Below, in pieces: positions 19,928-31,099 of a stretch of 64,000 bases of DNA. The notes under the pieces were generated by a model. It was not told the DNA's origin. It searched no databases and was given only the letters and a program-made list of their open reading frames with translations. Origin of the DNA: Oegoconia quadripuncta (taxonomy: Eukaryota; Arthropoda; Insecta; Lepidoptera; Autostichidae); the NCBI GenBank assembly GCA_949316235.1, contig OX438743.1, positions 34,503,242 to 34,567,241 on the forward strand. The letters are read 5' to 3'. How positions within the stretch are numbered: position 1 is the stretch's first letter; every line of letters begins with the position of its first letter. Both the position numbers and the translations under genes were made by a program.

Positions 19928-19975
19928 ATAAGAAAAGCAGTTGACGTCTTTCGGCTGAAATGATGATGATAAATA
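19928..19975 (+). mobile_element. RTE-type LINE tail remnant
   Basis: AGCAGTTGACGTCTTTCGGC then TGAAATGATGATGATA is the extreme 3' end of the RTE family seen at 16.69 kb. Confidence 0.45.
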
Positions 19976-20059
19976 AGAAAAGCATAAGTTAGTCATTGAT
20001 TATTGGCAGATAGGTCAAGGTTTGTTTTTATTGTACTATACTGTACTGACCAACTTTTG

Positions 20060-20310
20060 TTAACAACTTGTGTGTGGTTTCCGGCAGTGTCGAATGGGAT
20101 TTGCCAGTCTCTTCACGTGGGTGTCGTAAAAAGGGATCGTGCATCATACACTAGTAATAGACAGTGACGTCAATGGTCTACTCTCAAAATTCTACGATCG
20201 CCTTTCCGGCTGCTCAGCGTAGCGAATAGGCCAAATTCTCTCATGGAAGCAAATACAAATGGCGCCTGAAATCGTAAATAAAAACCCAGCCAAATGAGAC
20301 TAGTCACAAA
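20060..20310 (+). repeat. LINE-G repeat
   Basis: GTGTGGTTTCCGGCAGTGTC, CACGTGGGTGTCGTAAAAAG and the following GATCG block match copies at 36.75, 41.26 and 51.9 kb. It is probably LINE 3' UTR sequence. No coding frame is kept. Confidence 0.5.
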
Positions 20311-20445
20311 CTTTAAAAAATTTATTAAATAAATCTGCAAACTAACCTACCTGTAAAAATAGGTAGGTAATTGAAATTATATCTGCCTAACTCTGGTTTC
20401 AAGCAAATATCCTATAGTATATCTAAACATTTGTTAAAGAGCTTT

Positions 20446-20512
20446 CTTCTTATGTATAATAAAGCACACTAATGTCCTTGTTTAAACAATAAAGCGTATT
20501 TGATTGAAAGCG
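20446..20512 (+). mobile_element. LINE 3' terminus ending AATAAAGCGTATTTGATTGA
   Basis: TTGTTTAAACAATAAAGCGT then ATTTGATTGA. The reverse complement of the same terminus, with a longer tetramer tail, is at 29.9 kb, showing that these are two insertions of one family. Confidence 0.5.
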
Positions 20513-21395
20513 ATCCAAGATAACGCAAGCCTGATTGTTTTCCCTCAATCTACACCTTATATCCAATGTTCATGGTTTATTCAGAATTTCCATATACATC
20601 TAAGGGAGACACCAGTATTAAGAGCTTCTCGAAAAAAAAATATGTAAACGTGGGTATGACTTGCCAACTTATTTTCCAACTATTTGTCTTAAAACTTATT
20701 ATTATAATATAAATTTCAACAGCAAGCTCGTTCGAGCATTATAAACAGCCTCCTCGAGGTGTTTCTTCCATTCACACCCAAAACCCTGGAAAACGATTTC
20801 TAAATTATCTGGACTATCGAACACGGAACCTTTGACAACTGCACTTTGAAGTCATTACGCCAAAGAGACCGTGATAGAAACATACGCCTTACCTAAATTT
20901 TCTTCCAAATTCTAAACAACACCGTAGATAACAAAAAGTCGATAGAAGTAAGCAATTTTTTTGTGGGGTGCATGTCAATGCCCACTTAAGGAGTCTTTCC
21001 CTATGCAAACTTTAGAAATACCTCCTCCTCCTTACACAAAGTGTAATATACGATATGTGGACCCTCATGCATTAGACGAATAATTTGAAAGCGTTGTCTT
21101 GTTTCCCTCACAAAACGAGACGAGATGTAAGTCGCTTTGTTTTCAAAGATTTTCGCTAAAGTTGGTATACGTTATACGTATTTTGTACAGTTATATGTAT
21201 TTTTATTCAGTTAGGTTTTATTTATGTGGTAAGAAAAGTTGAAGTGGATCAGAAATAATAGGGAAGAGGACCTACATCAGTGGGTAATAATCATGTAATG
21301 ACTGGATGATGATGATGTGATGATTGTTGAAGTTATCGTGCATACTTAACCATAGGTAGCCGCGGCGCTTATTGTAATTTTGTTCGAGTTGTAAT
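20513..21395. other. No gene recognised
   Basis: No exon-like frame. The sequence TGGGTAATAATCATG followed by a GATGATGATG tract near 21300 may be another RTE tail remnant. Confidence 0.35.
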
Positions 21396-21475
21396 TTTGT
21401 TTAGTTGTGTACGAGGGAAGGTCTATATCCCTGCAATGGGATGTTTACGGGTTGTGATGATGATGATACATATTA
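21396..21475 (+). mobile_element. RTE-type LINE tail remnant
   Basis: GAGGGAAGGTCTATATCCCT, GCAATGGGATGT and a TGATGATGATGA tract correspond to the QQW-type 3' end. The copy is old and mutated. Confidence 0.4.
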
Positions 21476-21479
21476 CCTT

Positions 21480-21690
21480 TTAGGGTCTTCTGTTCGAATC
21501 CTACTAGGGGTATGTTTGTATGATGAATACGGACATGTGTGTATCCGGGTTATAGATTTACGAGATAAAAGCTGTACCTACCTATTTGTGTAGTATATCA
21601 ACCATCTGATATCCATAAATACACGCTTGGCGCTTAGTGTGGAAGTAGATGACTCTATTTGTATGTCCAAGTAACTTATATTTTTGTGTC
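21480..21690 (+). mobile_element. SINE-A, head-truncated
   Basis: Starts within the B box (GTTCGAATCCTACTAGGGGT) and continues through GATGAATACGGACATGTGTG, TATCAACCATCTGATATCC and TTAGTGTGGAAGTAGATGAC. The A box is missing. Confidence 0.7.
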
Positions 21691-22189
21691 TATGCGTCTG
21701 AGTGTTTGAGGATGGAGCCAGAAGACTGCCGGAACTTCTTGACGAACTTTAAGTTACTTGTATTTGATTTTTATTTTTAAAATATTTTTAATGCAGAGAT
21801 TATTTAATAAAATGGCAGAGACAAATCACGCACAAACACTAAGTCATAAGGTTGAATCTTTACAGATACTTCTTGGGTCAGGGGTTCAAAATAATACCAA
21901 GCCAGATCAAAGCAACCTTATTGTGTAGATGCTACTCTTTATTCATAGCATATGTTCAATTCAAACATGATTGATCAACTGGAACCGCGCCGCCCCCACA
22001 GGCCACCCCGCACCAAACTGCAGTGATCGTTACCATAAATCGCATACTGTGTTTCAACAATAATTGCAACCATAAACTTCACGGATGACAAGCGAAAAGT
22101 AATAAAATTCTGATGCAGCCATGCTTTGGTCCTGTCCTACACTATACAGAGCATTGCGTAAACAACATGTATCACGTTTGTTCGCCCTA

Positions 22190-22545
22190 GGTTTTTTAAA
22201 TGTATAACTGGTTAGCCATTGACCTCAATCACACCTGATGTTAAGTGAAGATGAGGCCGAAGATGGAAGCGCACTGACTCGAAATCCCCCATTTTGAGGG
22301 ACTAGCTATTGATATCTTAAACAGTCGAAACCAAACAATGCTATCAATATTACATTACGGTGTCAGACTTAGATATTATGATGGTGGTAGTTATCCAAGC
22401 GGACATTAAAAAAAAATGACACCAACCAAACCGAGTACTTACTATTCCACGGGAAATCGAACCCGCGATCATCGCTTTGTAAACCTTATATTTAACCACG
22501 GACATTGAGTCATTGAGTGACCACGGAGACAGATTTGTCGTGGTG
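22190..22545 (-). mobile_element. SINE-B, full length, diverged
   Basis: The 3' end lies at left (TTGACCTCAATCACACCTGA). The head lies at right and reads GTCTCCGTGGTCACTCAATG on the minus strand. The B box is altered (GGTTCGATTTCC). A microdeletion and an A-run mark the middle. It is one of the oldest-looking copies. Confidence 0.7.
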
Positions 22546-22708
22546 GATGGAGATGGAATTTGTTGTGTAATTTGAAGAGACAAAATGCATCGGATCATTA
22601 CTTCGCGGTCATTGAAATATGTGCATGTGTGAATGATTATTGATTGTCTGTGAAAGAAGAACCTTTGATATCCCAACAACGATTGCCTATATACGTATCT
22701 TACTACTT

Positions 22709-22831
22709 ATCTGTCAGCGTCATTCTAGTTTTACTTTTACCGTAACAAGAGGAGTCTCACAAGGGTCAATAATTGGTCCAATTTTATTTATTCTATACAT
22801 AAATTCTTGCACCGAACCACAACAATGCTAG
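22709..22831 (+). pseudogene. LINE reverse-transcriptase core fragment
   Basis: Reads SSFTFTVTRGVSQGSIIGPI then LFILYIN before a stop at 22831. This is motif 4-5 of a non-LTR reverse transcriptase (GV-QGS-LGP-LF-LY-N). The normal Pro before Gln is Ser. No other part of the enzyme is nearby. Confidence 0.65.
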
Positions 22832-23944
22832 CGTTGACGCTTTGTGGCAAAATTAGAATTTTATGATGCATGTCGCAATATAACATTTAAAAATGTATTT
22901 TAATCACCGACAACAACAGTAGCAAGAATATTACCCGCGGCATTATTAAAACCCCTATTCGTTGCGAATTTGCAAACATTTTTGTTTTATTTTCCAAGGG
23001 CTTTTTGTTTCATTTAGTCCGCTAGTCTAGGCTGAATATAGGTCCTGGGCCATTGTTGTCTCGTCGCATTGTGATATTCAGGCTAGCGGCAGTCAACGAG
23101 CTATTTTCTCATTCACCATTATGCACTGTTATTATTCCCATTGTTCGCGACACATACATATTGTCTTATTAACGCTCTAATGCATCAGAACGGTGTTGAA
23201 TAGAAACAGGTAACCATCACCGTTTAACCCGCGCCAACTAGCATATGATAAAAGGACATTTATGTATTGTTTTTAATACTAACGCTACTGGTATAGTCAG
23301 TACGTTTTGACTATCTTACGTTTTACATGCCTTTTTTTTCTTTTTTATGCACGACGGCTCAGAGCTTAGCTTTCATCCATTCCATCTGATGTTATAAGTA
23401 CTTGTAAGTTTTTAATTTAATTTCAGAAATTTCACACTAGTATAGGTCTTCATAATTGGTGAACAATTTTATGGCACATTTTTCTTTCCTTTATGTAAAG
23501 TCTAGGTTGGTATGATATTCAAATTAATTAGTTATAGGTAATGCATGTAGATAAATATGTCTTAGTCTAACATATTTATTCCATAAATTATTCCATTTAA
23601 AATTTGTGGGTCCCTATAAAGCTAAAAAAGATTTTAAGGTACAACAAAACAGGTTTTTTTTTTTATTTAAAAGCATGAATCAATCATTTATTTCTTAATA
23701 ATTAATAATGTAATATTACCAATCAAGAGAAACAAATAGTTTACAATAGAAATAACATAATATTTACATAGTTTTTTTTTTCATTATATAGTTTTCTAGG
23801 TTATAGGACATAATTATGAAATGTTGATCAAACAATTAAATAATAAACTAAATAAATATCAAATGTAAATTAAACATTGTAAATAAATGTCAATTATTAT
23901 TATTTGCTAATTTCTATATGATATGGTAAGGCGTAAAACGTGCC
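22832..23944. other. No gene recognised
   Basis: AT-rich. TTTTTTATGCACGACGG at about 23343 may be a tiny remnant of a SINE-B 3' end. The segment 23640-23900 is extremely A/T-rich and featureless. Confidence 0.35.
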
Positions 23945-24362
23945 AAAGTTATAACAGTTAGTAACAGTTTTTGGTTGGTGGAAAGGTATTTTGAAATGTC
24001 CATAAAGATAAGATCTTAGTCTGCCACCAAGCAGCATTGTTCTTTACCAATTGTTTCAGATAAGACAGCCGCAGTCCCCCAAATAAGTTGAAGATTACGA
24101 GTAAGCTCCATCTTCGGTCTAATATCTCCTCTCTATCTTGACATCAGCAGTGGTAGAATGACAACATGCGATATAGTCTACACACATTTTATCGCCATCT
24201 GTGAAAATAAGCGACATAAAAGTCGTATAGCAGCATTTTGACAGATACATATAACGTGTGACAAACTCTATCGCGTGTGGTCATAGTACTGTACAACTGT
24301 CATAGTACTGGACACCATGTTGGTGTGATTGCGGTGAAATGCTAACCCGTTTTCCATAAAAA
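23945..24362 (+). mobile_element. SINE-B, old and expanded
   Basis: TTGGTTGGTGGAAAGGTATT, AGTCTGCCACCAAGCAGCAT and CCATCTTCGGTCTAA are in SINE-B order, and GAAATGCTAACCCGTTTTCC ends it. About 150 bp of extra sequence separates the middle from the 3' end, so the copy is interrupted or rearranged. Confidence 0.5.
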
Positions 24363-24684
24363 AATAGACACTACTATTATTAATAAATTTATATCAAAAT
24401 TAAGATCGAACTTGAGTTGCAATAGTACTTTTTATACTGTTTTATTAGGAATACAACGGTATATATATATATCAAGTGTTAACTTTGGATCGTGTTATGA
24501 ATCTTAAGATTTCTTTATTATTATCCTAAGTAATATTATTATTATTCGTGCATCGTAGTCATCCATCACGCACAATAAGAGAGAATAAAGAAAATAGCTT
24601 AGGCTGTGTCAAGTTAATTTTCAAGATATATAAAATATATTTTTAAATACTTATATACTTTGGCCCATTTTATGTACAGAGCTC

Positions 24685-24825
24685 AGCCCGTAAGGCCGGT
24701 GCCGCCTTAAGCCTGGTGGTACAGCAGGGCAACGCAGCTAGCGTGCTGGGGACAATGCCGCAGGTAGGAGAGGTCGAGGCGATACACTATTATTTTTTTT
24801 GTATATATAACAATATTTAATAATT
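24685..24825 (+). pseudogene. LINE ORF2 C-terminal fragment
   Basis: Reads ARKAGAALSLVVQQGNAASV then LGTMPQ and ends in an AT-rich stretch. The QQGNAA-VLGT motif is typical of Lepidopteran LINE ORF2 ends and parallels the fragment at 730-894. The high GC of this block against its surroundings fits a LINE origin. Confidence 0.5.
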
Positions 24826-24994
24826 TCTAATGTAAATTAAAAATTGCTTGTCTTCGAAACGGCTGAACCGATTTTCATCTAACATGGCTAAGAAGACTTC
24901 CCCTAGTTTAATCTATAACTATAAACAACCGAACTCAAATCAGACCACGCATTATTGAGATCCATTCGGACAAAGACTGGACACACATACGCTG

Positions 24995-25235
24995 AACCGC
25001 CTCCGTGACTACATGTACATGTTTAGTACTCGGATTGGTTGGTGGTAGGGAGGGTATTTTAAATGTCCACCTGGCTAGCTACCACCATCGTACCTAAAGT
25101 CTGCCACCAAACAGCAATGTTCATAGCATTGTTGTGCTCAAATAAGTTTCCGGCTTCCACCTTCCGCCTCATCTTCACTTAATATCAGGTGTGATTGAGG
25201 GCAAGTGCTAATACGTTGAGCATAAAAAAAAACAC
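24995..25235 (+). mobile_element. SINE-B with internal deletion
   Basis: The head ACCGCCTCCGTG passes almost directly to ACATGTTTAGTACTCGGATT, so most of the tRNA-like region including the B box is deleted. The body and 3' end (ATCAGGTGTGATTGAGGGCA, poly-A) are well preserved. Confidence 0.7.
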
Positions 25236-25879
25236 AACACACCCGTCATTTTCCGTCGAGGATGAAAAACAATGCACAACACTCTGAACAAAAAATATCA
25301 AACTAATAACATCAAAACTATGACCTGGTATAGTACACCGCTCTGTGGTGATCTCTAAAAGGAAAATACCTACCAATATTACATGTAAACAAAATCATTT
25401 CATCCCTTTTCGCCCAAACGTTCTCTGGAACGCTTTTCCCGCTTATTATTTTTAACAGTTATTTCCCCCTTGACCCAGCCCTATCGTTAGCGGGGCCGGT
25501 ACGACCCTCAGGTGCCATCCTTCATTAATCTTATTCCCTCCGCGCGGAACTCCAAGAATCTTAATTTGAAGTTTCGACGCTCCTCTTTATCAGAACTATG
25601 CGAAAAGAATTCTTCCAAGAGGTATTCATTAAAACGAGATAACGGGAGCGGGCGCCACTTTTTCTTTGTTCAAAAATTCCCCCGGAATATTTTGACGTTA
25701 GTTGTATGTACAACAATGGCGGAACTAATATTTAAATTGGACTGATCAACACTATCTTTGAATATTTTATTTTATTTATTTTATTAACCGATTCAAATAA
25801 TATCTGACATAATATCATGTGCCAATTATGACACTCAAGTAATAGTTACATAGCACCAAACGTTATTATGCTAACATAA
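25236..25879. other. No gene recognised; GC-richer unique block
   Basis: At about 25400-25720 the sequence is less AT-rich than its surroundings and matches no repeat in the window. It includes GTTAGCGGGGCCGGTACGAC and AACGGGAGCGGGCGCC. There is no convincing open frame. A conserved non-coding element is one possibility. Confidence 0.3.
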
Positions 25880-26277
25880 TACAGGGTGATTTGAATTCGA
25901 ACAATTCCTGTTTACTGCTGATTCCACTCCTGATTAGGAACAACTTTCCTCAAGGAACCATAGTCGAATTCGTACAAAAAATTTTCTATTATCCATACAA
26001 AGTAAACCATTCTGAAACCATCTTCAATATGGAAGTCCAACAATTTTCGGCTGAATTCGGCTATGGTTCATAGTGGAAAGTTGTTCGTAATCAGGAGTGG
26101 AGTCACCAGCTGAAAATTGTTGGATTTACATATTAAAGTTGGTTTCAGAATAGTTTATTTGTATGGCTATACGAATTTTTTTTTATCCAATTCGGTGGTT
26201 CCTTGGGGAAAGTTGTTCGTGATCAACAGTGATGTCACCAATTAATGGGAATTACACGAATTCACATTCACCCTGTA
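25880..26277. mobile_element. Fold-back MITE with TACAGGGTGA ends
   Basis: Left end TACAGGGTGATTTGAATTCG, right end CGAATTCACATTCACCCTGTA. The arms are inverted copies over more than 150 bp (for example AACAACTTTCCTCAAGGAAC against GTTCCTTGGGGAAAGTTGTT). The middle holds an additional inverted copy of the arm. TAA flanks both ends, a possible target duplication. No coding capacity. Confidence 0.7.
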
Positions 26278-26422
26278 TAATCTACAATAGCATAAATGAT
26301 ATAAATTTAAACAACACAACAAACTAAACAAGTTATTTCTGAAAATGTTGGAAAATTTTCAAAAGAAAAATTTAGAAAAAAATTAACCTAATAAGTCGTG
26401 AAAGACGTCAGTCTGTGGATTG

Positions 26423-26789
26423 TTAAGAGGGTTTATCCCGCATGGTATTCCATACAAACTTTCAAGACCAAATTTTTCGAAATGAATATACTGATTCTAA
26501 TGAAACTTTATATGCGTAGGTAAAGCACGTACATAGATCTAAAAAGTTAATAGAGAATATTTTCGAAAAAGAGTATTAAACTACTAAATTGGAGCGATTT
26601 TAAGTTTCCATAGCGACAGAAAAAATGCAATATTCTTTTAAACAATTAATTTACACAATGTTTTCTACAAATTTTTTAGATCTATGTATCCTGCCTTCTT
26701 GTAAAATTTCTGTAGAACCGGTCTATTCATTTCGAAAAATTTGGACTTGAAAGTATGTATGTAATGCCGTGTGGGATAATTCCTCTTAA
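26423..26789. mobile_element. MITE-B, complete copy
   Basis: Ends TTAAGAGGGTTTATCCCGC and GTGGGATAATTCCTCTTAA are inverted repeats. Long imperfect arms follow: AAATTTTTCGAAATGAATA against TTCATTTCGAAAAATTTGG, and ACATAGATCTAAAAAGTTAA against its inverse. TTAA stands at both edges, either the target site or part of the termini. A second copy at 50.6-51.75 kb is split by a LINE. Confidence 0.7.
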
Positions 26790-26799
26790 ATTCAACACA

Positions 26800-26862
26800 T
26801 TTTTTTATTTTATTTTTTTATGCACAACGAGTTACCACTTGACCTCAATCACTTGTTTTAAA
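26800..26862 (-). mobile_element. SINE-B 3' tail fragment
   Basis: TTTTTTTATGCACAACGAGT and CTTGACCTCAATCACTTG are the last 60 bp of SINE-B in minus orientation. It lies directly beside MITE-B. Confidence 0.6.
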
Positions 26863-27635
26863 CTTCAGAAAAAGCAAGTTCATTAGCGATAGATGTATTT
26901 CAGGGGGATCAAACTTGCTAAGCCAGAGCTGGGTGAAATATTTCAACTCTGTACATAAGTATTTTGAGGCACGTCTTTAGTAACATCAAGCCGGGCATCT
27001 AAAGGTGCTCGACCGTGTCTGAGAGGGTAAGTTTGACCGATGCACCTAAACCGTAGCGTCTTAATGAAGTTCTGAAGTTTCTCATTCGCGCTCTCGCCTT
27101 AATCTGGGATACTCTATGACTAAAGATAATAAGTTCGAACATCCCCTGCTCACTTTGCACTTTGGAATATCCTAATGTTGAAGTTTCAACACAGGTTTGT
27201 ACAGTATACATTGTAAGAAATAACTAAAGCTAAATTAGATGCATAAAGGTTATCGCATCACGAAATGTAATTCATTTATTTTATTACAAGCAACGAATAC
27301 TGTTATTATCCCCTCCATCCATATTATAGGGCGATATCGTTAAAATTTTATTAGTCCCACTTATAGTAATGCGATATTTATGACTTAGAAGAAAAGGTCC
27401 CTGAAGTTTATTGTTTCATGGTTGAGGAAAGACGATGCATAAACCAAGCAAATTTATAACCCAACAGCAACCGTAAAGTGGGACTCGCAAAACAATCGCA
27501 CAAATGTTTTACCTTATTTTGAATATTTAATTGTCAGACGAGAGACGTAAAGATGATATAATGCAGGCGCTGAATGCAATCACACGTGGTTTTTGTGTAG
27601 TGTTAGTGTACCTTCTAACTTCTAACTAATGTTAT
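26863..27635. other. No gene recognised
   Basis: No repeat or domain recognised. A short minus-strand open frame near 27000-27211 has no family signature. Confidence 0.4.
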
Positions 27636-27740
27636 TTAATTTTAGGGATAAGCTCGCCTTTTGTATATCTTACTCTTAAGTATCACTGTAATTGTTTTCT
27701 GTGTATGCAATAAAGTGTTAAATAAATAAATAAATAAATA
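27636..27740 (+). mobile_element. LINE 3' terminus with (AAAT)n tail
   Basis: TTAGGGATAAGCTCGCCTTT, TGTGTATGCAATAAAGTGTT and then AAATAAATAAATAAATAA. GCAATAAAGTG is the usual polyadenylation region of Lepidopteran Jockey-type LINEs. Confidence 0.6.
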
Positions 27741-27886
27741 ATGTTATAAATGCGAAAGCTTGGATGTTTGTTTGTTAGTTGCTCAATCACGGCGTAACTG
27801 ATGATCGGATTTGTATAAAATTTGGAAATTTAACATATCCCCCATAAAGCCATTCCACGCAGACGAAGCCGCGGGCGGAAAACTAG
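27741..27886 (-). repeat. CCGCGACTTCG-type repeat, short copy
   Basis: Reads ATGTTATAAATGCGAAAGCT to GCCGCGGGCGGAAAACTAG. On the minus strand the CTAGTTTTCCGCCCGCGGC end is first. The middle is shorter than in the copy at 30.2 kb. It begins right at the tail of the LINE on its left. Confidence 0.65.
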
Positions 27887-28144
27887 TTAGTAAAGAAATT
27901 TCAAAATATTTTCCCTTTAGCTCGCTTGCGTTCGATCGCCAAAGGTATTACGTGAGCGCACTAGAAGTAAATTATAGTAACCAACTCGATACATTAGACG
28001 TTTATCTCCTTATCCTTAATTCTAGGGCGCTTACGTTGCACGCAAGCGAATTAAGCGGCAAATTATTAGTGATTAGATGTGCATGTAAATATATGAAATC
28101 TATTCACGTAGTTTGTATCTGCATCCGGCCTGCCTGAACCTGCC

Positions 28145-28300
28145 TATTTAAAGTGTATTGTCCTTATACCCAAAGGTTGCAGGGAAGAGATCGCTTTAAG
28201 TGATAAGTTCGCCAAATTGTACATTCTGTTCATACCACTTTTCTGAAACTGTATTTTCTTTTCTGTTGTGCAATAAAGTGTATTTGTATTGTATTGTAAT
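28145..28300 (+). mobile_element. LINE 3' end with (TTGTA)n tail
   Basis: AAGGTTGCAGGGAAGAGATC, GATAAGTTCGCCAAATTGTA and GCAATAAAGTGTATTTG, then TATTGTATTGTAA. The GGAAGAGATCGCTTTAAG stretch is a hallmark of a widespread Lepidopteran LINE 3' UTR. A minus-strand relative is at 29.99 kb. Confidence 0.6.
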
Positions 28301-28505
28301 CGAAAACAAAAAAATTTACATGGTACGACCCACGGCTGGGATCTTGTAAGTTTGTTTGTGCGACTCGCGTCCGAATCTGTGACCATGGACTTTAAACTAT
28401 GAGCTTAAAATTCATAGTCGTTTGGAATAGCACCGTAGACAATAACGCAAGTTGTGCCATGGCACAGAATTAATGTACTAACGTTCCTGTGGGCTGACGA
28501 AATGA

Positions 28506-28667
28506 TATACCGGATGACTTTTTTACAGTAAGGAAAAAATAAGGTATATTAAATACGTGAAATAGAAGTTATTGGCAGGTAGTTTAATATTCTTTTTTTT
28601 TCAAAACTATCATCGAATAAAGCGTTGTGTCATTTGACGGGCGCCTTATTGTAGCCTATTCCACATA
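28506..28667 (-). mobile_element. MITE-A, half copy
   Basis: The terminus TATACCGGATGACTTTTTTA and the inner part matching the inverse of ATGTGGAATAGGCTAC are present. The far half is missing. The inner sequence is the reverse complement of the right half in full copies, so this copy is inverted. Confidence 0.65.
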
Positions 28668-28884
28668 AAAGTGGATCTTACTGAAGTAAGATTAATTTTA
28701 ACATTTAGCATGCCTTATTTATTTCAAAATTTAGACATTTAGACATGTGATAGTACAAAAGCATTCAAATCTGGTGACAGGGTAGTGCTCCAACCAAGTC
28801 GTGCCCGAAAGGCGCGTGTTCACTGTATAACACAGTGGCCTTACATTTATAATAAGTTTTTTAAAACCTAGACTAGCGCACTGG

Positions 28885-28985
28885 CTATTGATTTTCTTCC
28901 ACTGCTGAACATAGGCCTCTTCCATAGATTTCAAGAAGGATTAGTTAGAAGCGGCTTGCATCCAGCGAATTCCTGTGACCTTCCA
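28885..28985 (-). mobile_element. RTE-type LINE 3' end
   Basis: On the minus strand it reads IRWMQAASN-like codons and then SMEEAYVQQWKKI, the normal end of Lepidopteran RTE ORF2. It faces another RTE 3' end at 29005. Confidence 0.6.
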
Positions 28986-29004
28986 CCTATTTATTTTTTT
29001 AATT

Positions 29005-29118
29005 TGACAATTGGTTTCTTGGGAAACCGCCAAGGATAGAAATGAGTGGAAGAGTTTGGGGGAGGCCTTTGCCCAGCAGTGGGACACGATAGGCTAATTA
29101 AAAAAAAAAAAAAAAAAA
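29005..29118 (+). mobile_element. RTE-type LINE 3' end with poly-A
   Basis: Reads WETAKDRNEWKSLGEAFAQQ then WDTIG and a stop, followed by a run of about 18 A. The long A tract suggests this copy is younger than most RTE remnants here. Confidence 0.65.
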
Positions 29119-29789
29119 TTGGTTTCTTAGCTATAAATTAGCCTCTGACAGACATAAAATTCTATCGTTAAAGAACAGAAGATCATATCTAAATAAATCT
29201 ATAATATCATTAATAGTGCAATTGATTCATTAGTGTTGCTAGCAAAAGTATCTCTAAGAGTTCCTTGAACATGTTCTCATATAAAATTCTCCTTTCATAC
29301 ATTTATCTGTAAAACTAACTACGTCATGTATAGTCACTGTAATCGCTTCCTAAAAAAATACAATGTAAATCTTATCGAAATTCACATTTTGGGCTATCAT
29401 TGGGCAAATTAGGAACAAGTAAGCCAAATTGTTTTTGCATTGGTTAGTTTCTTTAGCACGACTTCGCTCGATTCTACTGAACCCACACAATATAATTAAA
29501 TAAAATAATATTTCAACAATCTCTGGAACTAAAGCTCTGCTTCTATACATATAATATTAATTATGTCATGTTGACAAGACTGATTGGTTCTAAAATAAAT
29601 AAAATTAAAAAATAAAACCTTTTTCAAAGCGATTTAGCTTATTTTTAGACCCTTGTAACTTCGATTAATATCTTACACTACTGTCACTTATTTTACTAAA
29701 TAGATAATACTATTGGTGACTCAAATAAATGTGAATAACAATATAACACACAATATGAACTCTTCCAATACTGTGACATAGACATACCA
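29119..29789. other. No gene recognised
   Basis: AT-rich, no repeat matched and no exon-like frame. Confidence 0.35.
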
Positions 29790-29840
29790 GCACTAATGCT
29801 GCTCGTCTATAATAATAAAGTTGTAAACAAGTTGAACTGA

Positions 29841-29911
29841 CGACCTGATAAAGGTCATGAGAAGTCGCTGGATGCAACCAGCTTCCAACCGGTCGCACCG
29901 GAAATCTATCA
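29841..29911 (+). mobile_element. RTE-type ORF2 fragment
   Basis: GATAAAGGTCATGAGAAGTC, GCTGGATGCAACCAGCTTCC and CGGAAATCTAT match the RTE segment that encodes SRWMQ-A-DR-WKSLG. It is cut by the CAATCAAT tail of the neighbouring LINE. Confidence 0.5.
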
Positions 29912-30190
29912 ATCAATCAATCAAATACGCTTTATTGTTTAAATAAGGAAGGTACATTTAAATATCTTATAGGAGCTACAAATTAGGTGGCCTTATCGCT
30001 TACAGCGATCTCTTCCCGGCAAACCTATCATACGAGTAATTAAGTGGCTTAGCACAAATAATTTCCTAATTGTTAAGTACATCTGAAAGTTCTGCATCTA
30101 TGTTCAGCAATGGAAGTCAAAACGCTGATATGAAGAATAAAAAAACATCCGAACGCCGGCAACGCATCTGTGACCCTTTTGGTGTTGCCA
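29908..30190 (-). mobile_element. LINE 3' end with (AATC)n tail
   Basis: ATCAATCAATCAATCAAATA, then CGCTTTATTGTTTAAATAAG. It is the inverse of the terminus at 20.45 kb. TTACAGCGATCTCTTCCCGG belongs to the conserved 3' UTR, and CGCCGGCAACGCATCTGTG marks its inner part. Confidence 0.6.
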
Positions 30191-30199
30191 CCTACTTAC

Positions 30200-30424
30200 T
30201 AATATTCTAAATGCGAAAGTTTGGATATTTGTTTATTTGTTGGTTTACTGCTCAATCACGCCGAAGTAAACGGATTTGGTTGACATTTGGTATATACGTA
30301 GAACATATCCTGGATTAAGACAGGATATTTTTAAACCCAATAAAGTGGTAGTTCCCGCGGGATAAACAAATTGCCGCGGTAAAGTTATTCCATGCAGGCG
30401 AAGCCGCGGTCGGAAAGCTAGTAT
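30200..30424 (-). repeat. CCGCGACTTCG-type repeat, complete
   Basis: CTAAATGCGAAAGTTTGGAT to CGGTCGGAAAGCTAGT. The element has the 'CCCGCGGGATAAAC' segment typical of full copies. It lies immediately beside a SINE-A. Confidence 0.7.
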
Positions 30425-30429
30425 AAAAT

Positions 30430-30661
30430 AAATAAATATTTCGGACACTTACACCAATCATCTAGTCCCAAACTAAGCAAAGCTTGTACTATGGATACTA
30501 GATAACGGATAAACATACATAAATATTTATATAAACATCCATGACTCAGGAATAAATGTTCATATTCATCACACAAACATTTACCTGTCGCGCAGGATTC
30601 GAACCCGCAACCGTTGGTTTTGCTGACAGGGTCACTATCCAACTACACCAATCGGTCGTCT
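30430..30661 (-). mobile_element. SINE-A, full length
   Basis: The head is at right: on the minus strand GACGACCGATTGGTGTAGTT, then GGTTGCGGGTTCGAATCC with an exact B box. The body includes AGCTTTGCTTAGTTTGGGAC read from the minus strand. Confidence 0.8.
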
Positions 30662-31095
30662 AAAATAATCGTGAAATTCAAAATTTGGTAGTCATTATTT
30701 ATTAAATTATTATGAAAGGGCTTTTTGGTCATATTAATACTACTCTATGTTAAAGTGACATTCATAAAGAACTATCAATTCATATGGCTATTGTTCTTAT
30801 TTTATTTATTACTGTAGTCATACTAAATGAATTTTCGTTATTCGCATTCACTCTTAAACTGAATAATTACCACCTCATACACCATTAGCGACTAATATTA
30901 AACATTTGTATAATGTGGAGTATGCATCGTAGCATATCCAATACAATAATGAGAATATAATTTTTTTTTCAATTGTTTCTTGCAAGATGTAGACGTAATA
31001 TGTGTGTATGTTGTATTAATTTGTATTGAAATAGGCATATAAATGTACCTATTTCATGCATTAATTTCTGCATTGATCTTTCTCCTCTATATGAA
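30662..31095. other. No gene recognised
   Basis: AT-rich unique sequence without recognised features. Confidence 0.35.
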
Positions 31096-31099
31096 AATA

